DNA of 14,271 bases from Neolecta irregularis DAH-3 (taxonomy: Eukaryota; Ascomycota; Neolectomycetes; Neolectales; Neolectaceae). Under the pieces are notes generated by a model. It saw only the letters and a list, made by a program, of their open reading frames with translations, ran no database searches and had not been told where the DNA came from. The stretch is taken from the NCBI GenBank assembly GCA_001929475.1, contig LXFE01000446.1, positions 1 to 14,271 on the forward strand, in the 5' to 3' direction. Each line of letters starts with the position of its first letter. Positions within the stretch are counted from its first letter, which is position 1. Both the position numbers and the translations under genes were made by a program. Shown in pieces: positions 9,910 through 14,271 of the stretch.

Positions 9910-10598
9910 ATGGTTAGATACGCCGCTCAACTAGAGAACCCCAGCAAGAGTGCTCTAGCTCGGTCGGAATACACTCGAACCCATTTCAAAAACTCGCGTG
10001 AAGTCTGCCATGCTATCAAGGGAATGAACCTCCACAAGGCTCTTGCCTACCTTGAAGCCGTTAAAGTAATTCAACATACGCATGCAATACCTCTAAATCT
10101 GTAGGAACACAAACGAGCCATTCCTTTTACTCGATTTCACGGTGGAATCGGAAGAACTGCTCAGGGAAAAGAATTTGGAACTTCTCAAGCTCGATGGCCC
10201 GTAAAGACAGCCCAGTTCGTTATCCAGCTCCTTAAGAACGTTGAATCCAATGCGGATGTGCGTAGACTTTAGCATTTTGCGTTTTTTTAAATTGTCTAGG
10301 CTAAAGGACTGGACACTGATTGCCTCGTCATTAAACATATTCAAGCCAACCAAGCCGCCAAGCAACGACGACGAACCTATCGGGTAAGCCAAAATTTGAA
10401 GCTGCACAGGCACCTAATATTTAATAGGCTCACGGTCGGATTAATCCATATATGAGCTCGCCTGCACATATCGAAGTCATGGTAATCGAGGAAGCCGGTG
10501 ATGCTGTACCCAAAGCTGCAGAAGACAAAGTTGCTCGATTGAACAAACGACAAATTGCTAGAAGGAGACTAATCCAATCCCGTGAACAACAGGCTTAG
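9910..10598 (+). CDS. RPL17: 60S ribosomal protein uL22 (L17), 4 exons
   Basis: The spliced product is 187 aa, close to the yeast Rpl17 length of 184. It is a protein of the large ribosomal subunit that lines the polypeptide exit tunnel. Exons are 9910-10065, 10105-10257, 10300-10383 and 10428-10598; introns are 39, 42 and 44 nt, all phase 0. Diagnostic stretches are [89 protein letters not shown] and PAHIEV. The ATG at 9910 is the first in frame and matches the family N-terminus; the in-frame codons before it do not. The protein ends in a basic tail ([17 protein letters not shown]). It looks intact, and lies head to tail with fibrillarin. Confidence 0.96.
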
Positions 10599-10888
10599 AT
10601 GCAGTATTTGTCATTTGTTATTTACAGTATTATAAGTGAATTTGTTTGTGAATTTTTATTTTGGCATATTCTTGGTCAATACTTGAATGCAAGTTGAGAA
10701 CGATTTTCCCATTCATATCTTGTGTTCTATATCCTTGCTTCTAGAGTAGAATTTTCGCCGTAGCAAAATATGTCTTTGTCGACCTGTTATAACCAGGTGG
10801 TGAGTTCACACGTGCATATTTTCGAAAACTTTTCTCAGATCCTCTCTCTATTCACTAAACCACCTTTTACGCACTATAGAAAAAATAA
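10599..10888. other. Spacer between uL22 and fibrillarin genes
   Basis: This 290-base AT-rich spacer has no gene. It holds the 3' UTR of the uL22 gene and the promoter of the fibrillarin gene. The only structured element noticed is the near-palindrome at 10782-10798. Confidence 0.5.
10782..10798. promoter_or_regulatory. Near-palindrome ACCTGTTATAACCAGGT upstream of fibrillarin
   Basis: The 17 bases read almost the same on both strands: ACCTG at one end, CAGGT at the other, GTTATAAC in the middle. It lies about 90 bases before the fibrillarin ATG. It could be a dyad factor site, or its TATAA core could serve as a TATA element; both are inference. Confidence 0.3.
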
Positions 10889-11935
10889 ATGGGATTCACA
10901 CCACGAGGAAGGGGAACCCCAAGAGGACGAGATGGATTTGGAGATAGAGGCCGTGGCGGATCAAGAGGCAGCCGAGGGGGATCGCGGGGAGGATTTTCGG
11001 GTTTCTTTTCTATTTGACATGTCTGGTATCTAATTTTTCGAGCTCGAGGCGGCATTGACAAACGAGGGGGAGGACGGGGACGGGGAACTCCTAGAGGAGG
11101 ACGAGGAGGATCGCGAGGTGGAGCTAAAGTAATTGTTGAACCGCATAGACATGCAGGAGTCTTTGTTGCTCGAGGAAAGGAAGATTTGCTAGTCACTAGG
11201 AATATCAACCCTGGAGAATCGGTTTATGGTTGGCCCTGCTTTGAAATCCCGGAATTTAACTGGTCAGGAGAAAAAAGAATATCAGTTGAAGGGCCAGACA
11301 GCACAAAAACCGAATACCGCGTGTGGAATCCCTTTAGATCAAAACTTGCTGCCGGTATTCTTGGAGGTCTCGATGAAATTTATATATCACCCGGAAAAAG
11401 GGTTTTGTATCTCGGAGCAGCCAGTGGAACCAGTGTTTCGCATGTAGCGGATCTCGTTGGACCCGAAGGTTTAGTTTATGCGGTTGAATTCTCGCACCGG
11501 TCTGGTCGAGACTTGATCAACATGGCAAAAAAACGAACCAATGTCATTCCCATCATTGAAGATGCCCGGCATCCCCAAAAGTATGGTTTTGCTTTTTATT
11601 GCGGTCTGATTATAGATACCGCATGCTGGTCGGAATGGTCGACTGCGTCTTTGCTGATGTAGCACAGCCTGACCAAGCACGGATTATCGCATTAAATGCC
11701 CACAATTTCCTGAAAGCCAATGGCGGAATCGTCATCTCCATCAAAGCAAATTGTATTGATTCAACAGTCGATGCCGCCACTGTGTTCGCCCGAGAAGTCA
11801 AGAAGTTACAAGAAGAACGGATCAAACCAGAAGAACAGCTCACGCTAGAGCCATACGAGGTATGAATTACAGAGATCAATTTAACATACTCAGCGCGATC
11901 ACTGTATTATTGTTGGAAAGTACCGCACATCATAG
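10889..11935 (+). CDS. NOP1: Fibrillarin, rRNA 2'-O-methyltransferase, 5 exons
   Basis: The 298-aa product is the nucleolar methyltransferase of box C/D snoRNPs, which 2'-O-methylates pre-rRNA. Exons are 10889-11000, 11043-11228, 11268-11580, 11616-11859 and 11894-11935, phases consistent. Residues 1-64 form the Gly/Arg-rich (RGG) domain, split by the first intron. The methyltransferase fold follows: [37 protein letters not shown], the SAM-binding [20 protein letters not shown] (GAASGT, 149-154), [59 protein letters not shown] and the terminal [11 protein letters not shown]. The Asp of DARHP, Lys of SIKA and His of RDH are present. The first intron ends in an unusual CGAG; the third (11581-11615, 35 nt) restores HPQKYRML. 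The final exon is 42 nt. The gene appears functional. Confidence 0.96.
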
Positions 11936-12099
11936 CCTTTGTTTCTTCAGATAGTCTTTTGTTGTGTAATTCTTCCCTACTCCTGTTTTCCGTAGTCTGG
12001 ATATCAAATAGCCGAGGTATCACCAATCGAATGTTGTTGCGAATTTGGATAATTTACAGATCATCTTGAATCATCCAACTCCAGTCTAAATCGCCCAAC

Positions 12100-13425
12100 A
12101 TGGCCAACAACAATGTGCCATTCAGCGTCACTTTTGCTGCAGGTGCCATTGCCGGTGTCTCTGAGATTGTAAGATTGCAATAGATTTGGAATATAAATAA
12201 TTGGTCTAGTTGACGATGTATCCCCTCGACGTGGTTAGTTGAATGAATTTCACATAAGCGCAATTGATTGATTGCTTTCAGGTCAAAACCCGCTTTCAGT
12301 TGCAAGTTGGCAAGGCCACTCCAGGTCAAGAGCAGTATACCGGAATGACCGATTGTGTAAAGAAAATCATCAAAAATGAAGGGTAATGGTTTTCTCAGTT
12401 CCTTTCATAAGTACTGATTGGGATGCTAGTTTCAGCAGATTGTATCGCGGAATCTTGCCGCCAATCCTCATGGAAGCACCAAAGAGGTGTTAAGCCGATT
12501 TCAATTTATATTGACGATCAGAGCTACGAAATTTGCTGCTAACGACGAATGGACCAAAGTATACCTCAAGACATTTGGGGTACAAAAAGTTACATCGCCC
12601 ATATCAATTTTGACGGGAGCTACTGCTGGTGCGACAGAGTAATCTGATGGGGTCACCAAACAAAATTCTGACATTCAAAGGTCATTCGTAGTCGTTCCAT
12701 TCGAAGTATGAATCTCCTTAGAGACTGAGCTCCTGACGGTTGTAAGCTCGTCAAGATACGTCTGCAGGATCGAGCTTCTGCCGGTAAATATACAGGGACC
12801 ATGGATTGTGTCAGAAAAATAGTTAAAAATGAAGGCCCACTAGCTCTGTACAACGGAATGGAAGCTACCATGATGAGGCATACTAGTCTAAGCAACTGTC
12901 TATCCTTACTATTAGACATATTGTTTGGAATGCAGGATACTTTGGTGTCATCCATCAAGTGCGAGCCATGTTACCAGCAGTCAAATCCAAAAACGGAGAA
13001 TTGTTCAATAATATGATCGCCGGTACAATTGGTATGCCAAGATTGAAACATTCAGAGTTCTAATACCAGGTGGAACCTTCGGAACCATTCTCAATACCCC
13101 TTTTGGTTTAGCCTTTATTTGCATACTAATATTCATTTTTAGATGTCGTTAAATCCCGTATTCAGAATTCGCCCAGAGTAGCTCGATCTGTACCCAAATA
13201 TAATTGGTCTATTCCTGCACTTTTCACTGTTGCTCGTGAAGAAGGGTTTTCCGCTCTGTACAAAGGATTTGCGCCAAAAGTCTTGCGGTTGGGACCTGGA
13301 GGGGGGATATTGTTAATGGTGAGTCATTTTGATGATGTCCACTTCTGATTGATATCCAGGTGTACTCTGTCATTGTTGACTTTTACAAAGAATCAGTCCG
13401 GAGAAATGGAAGTATTACTCGCTGA
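12100..13425 (+). CDS. ODC1: Mitochondrial 2-oxodicarboxylate carrier, 11 exons
   Basis: The 305-aa product matches yeast Odc1/Odc2 (310 and 307 aa) along its length. These inner-membrane carriers exchange 2-oxoadipate and 2-oxoglutarate, linking lysine metabolism to the mitochondrion. Exons: 12100-12168, 12210-12233, 12282-12382, 12430-12486, 12522-12638, 12681-12705, 12747-12877, 12916-13031, 13070-13105, 13143-13318, 13360-13425. Total length is a multiple of three and every phase agrees. The three carrier signatures are PLDVVKTR (28-35), PFELVKIR (129-136) and PFDVVKSR (from 224). Further matches are AAGAIAGVSE, ILMEAPKRATKF, HIVWNAGYFG and ALYKGFAPKVLRLGPGGGIL. Exons 2 and 6 are only 24 and 25 nt. 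The intron at 12878-12915 appears to start with GC. No frameshift is needed. Confidence 0.94.
12878..12915 (+). other. Probable GC-AG intron in the carrier gene
   Basis: Yeast Odc1 reads WRHVLWNAGYFG here. The matching MMRHIVWNAGYFG is obtained only if the exon ends in AG at 12877 and resumes at 12916 with A CAT ATT GTT TGG. The removed 38 nt begin GCATAC and end TATTAG. The only internal GT (12885) does not give the right phase or residues. Confidence 0.65.
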
Positions 13426-13504
13426 ATTACTATAGATCTCTAGTAAACTAAAGAACTGAATAATCTAGATGATGCACTTTAGAACCAGTCAAATGTCTTG
13501 GCAC

Positions 13505-13686
13505 CTACTTGCCATTCGGATCGTCCATAGGCTTAGTGGCATTGTCTCTCAAAGAAGATAAAGCCCTGCTCCGGGATTGTTGTCTCAAAAGGGTCTGAAA
13601 TTCTTCATATATAAGATCCTTGGTCCTGAGATCCTTCTCCACCCTGATATGATAAGTGTTGGGGACGGGCCATGGGCCAATACGGG
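13505..13686 (-). other. Possible minus-strand terminal exon, function unknown
   Basis: On the minus strand, an open frame preceded by ATATCACGTGAAATAG (acceptor-like, ending at 13687) runs to a TAG at 13507-13505. It encodes about 60 residues of protein-like, charged composition, with pieces such as RVEKDLRTKDLIYEEF, LLRQQSRSRALSSL and KPMDDPNGK before the stop. It has no in-frame Met, and I found no upstream exon; the DNA before it is low-complexity. It could be a gene remnant, an alternative last exon of the ABC gene, or chance. Confidence 0.25.
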
Positions 13687-13720
13687 CTATTTCACGTGAT
13701 ATTAGATAATACTATTGAAT

Positions 13721-13865
13721 ATCCCTTCCTTCCGTTGCATTATCCCTATCCGCCTTCCTACCCGCCTTGCCTGCCCGCCTCACCAGCCTCACCCATCGCT
13801 CGCGAGTCCCTCCCATACCGCCCGTACCTACTCTCCAGTCCCGTCCGTACTCTCAAACCACCCTC
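13721..13865. repeat. C/T-rich low-complexity tract with CCGCC repeats
   Basis: The plus strand is strongly pyrimidine-biased, with recurring CCGCCT/CCTRCC words (CCGCCTTCCTACCCGCCTTG, then CTGCCCGCCTCACCAGCCTC). The surrounding DNA is AT-rich. The short frames through it on both strands (13672-14007 plus, 13758-13952 minus) are explained by this composition rather than by coding. Confidence 0.6.
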
Positions 13866-13897
13866 TAATCTTGCCACACTGCTAGATATCAACGAAC

Positions 13898-14271
13898 TCA
13901 AAGGGTCTTTTCGAGATGCTGCATCTGGACCATCTCGAAATATTTCCCACACAAAGCGAGCAGCTCATTATGTGTTCCTTGTTCAACGACTTTACCTCCT
14001 TCGATAAAATAGATAACGTCAGCTCTTTGAATAGAAGAGAGCCTTGACCGAATTAGCAAAATCACGAAATAATAAAATATCGCACCGATGAGCAATAGCA
14101 ACAGTTGTGCGACCTTCAGATGCTTTCTCAAGAGCTTGATTGACAACCTCTTCAGACATAGAGTCTAATGCACTCGTTGCTTCGTCCAGTAATAAGATCT
14201 TGGGGTTCCGAATTAAAGCACGAGCAATAGCAATACGCTGCTTCTGACCACCACTCATTGAACTACCTTTC
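13898..14271 (-). CDS. ABC transporter (P-glycoprotein/ABCB type), C-terminal part
   Basis: Only the last 109 or so residues lie in the window; the gene continues past base 14271. Minus-strand exons are 14271-14086 and 14042-13898, joined across a 43-nt intron (14085-14043) that restores [16 protein letters not shown]. The fragment is the end of a nucleotide-binding domain: signature [15 protein letters not shown], Walker [14 protein letters not shown], the D-loop within SALD, the H-loop His in AIAHR, then [14 protein letters not shown] and a short tail ending HLEKTL. The closest type is the second nucleotide-binding domain of multidrug or a-factor-like exporters (ABCB). A half-transporter cannot be excluded because the membrane part is outside the window. 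Confidence 0.92.

Larger units (their letters stand above)
13426..13897. other. Convergent spacer with low-complexity DNA
   Basis: This 472-base spacer separates the plus-strand carrier gene from the minus-strand ABC transporter gene, whose 3' ends face each other. It contains a possible minus-strand exon (13505-13686), a CACGTG palindrome at 13693-13698, and a C/T-rich tract (13721-13865). I see no confident gene or RNA gene. Confidence 0.5.

Noticed and set aside
13319-13359. Box C-like TGATGA and box D-like CTGA in the last carrier intron, suggesting an intronic snoRNA
   Set aside because: The two boxes are only about ten bases apart in a 41-nt intron, too short for a box C/D snoRNA.
13672-14007. 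Plus-strand frame of 111 codons through the C-rich tract
   Set aside because: It is driven by Pro/Ser/Tyr-rich low-complexity translation and overlaps the antisense of the ABC transporter's last exon.

Overview
This is a piece of a fungal nuclear genome. The evidence is a fungal-type hybrid histidine kinase, the eukaryotic proteins uL22 and fibrillarin, a mitochondrial 2-oxodicarboxylate carrier and a P-glycoprotein-type ABC transporter, all broken up by very short spliceosomal introns. The phylum cannot be fixed from this window; a basidiomycete or an early-diverging fungus are both possible. Six-frame reading makes most of the window look like broken ORF fragments. Removing introns of about 31-54 nt (39 placed, median 38) joins the fragments into intact genes, and codon phase agrees at every junction.

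Layout: 1-750 has no convincing gene. 751-7945 (+) is one large gene of about 19 exons for a hybrid histidine kinase of about 2165 aa: kinase-like domain, AAA-type ATPase, helical repeats, GAF, HisKA/HATPase, degenerate receiver, true receiver. 7946-8568 is empty. 8569-9590 (+) is an unrecognised protein. 9910-10598 (+) is ribosomal protein uL22 (Rpl17) and 10889-11935 (+) is fibrillarin/Nop1. 12100-13425 (+) is the 2-oxodicarboxylate carrier, with 11 exons. 13426-13897 is a gene-poor convergent spacer with a C-rich tract and a possible minus-strand exon. 13898-14271 (-) is the C-terminal end of an ABC transporter that continues past the window.

The genes do not form a pathway. uL22 and fibrillarin both serve ribosome production and lie head to tail. 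The histidine kinase is a signalling hub, and the carrier and ABC protein are transporters. The notable points are the degenerate kinase domain of the histidine kinase, the very tight intron lengths, two probable GC-AG introns, and two stop-free introns in multiples of three that could be retained. All intron positions are read by eye and lack transcript support.
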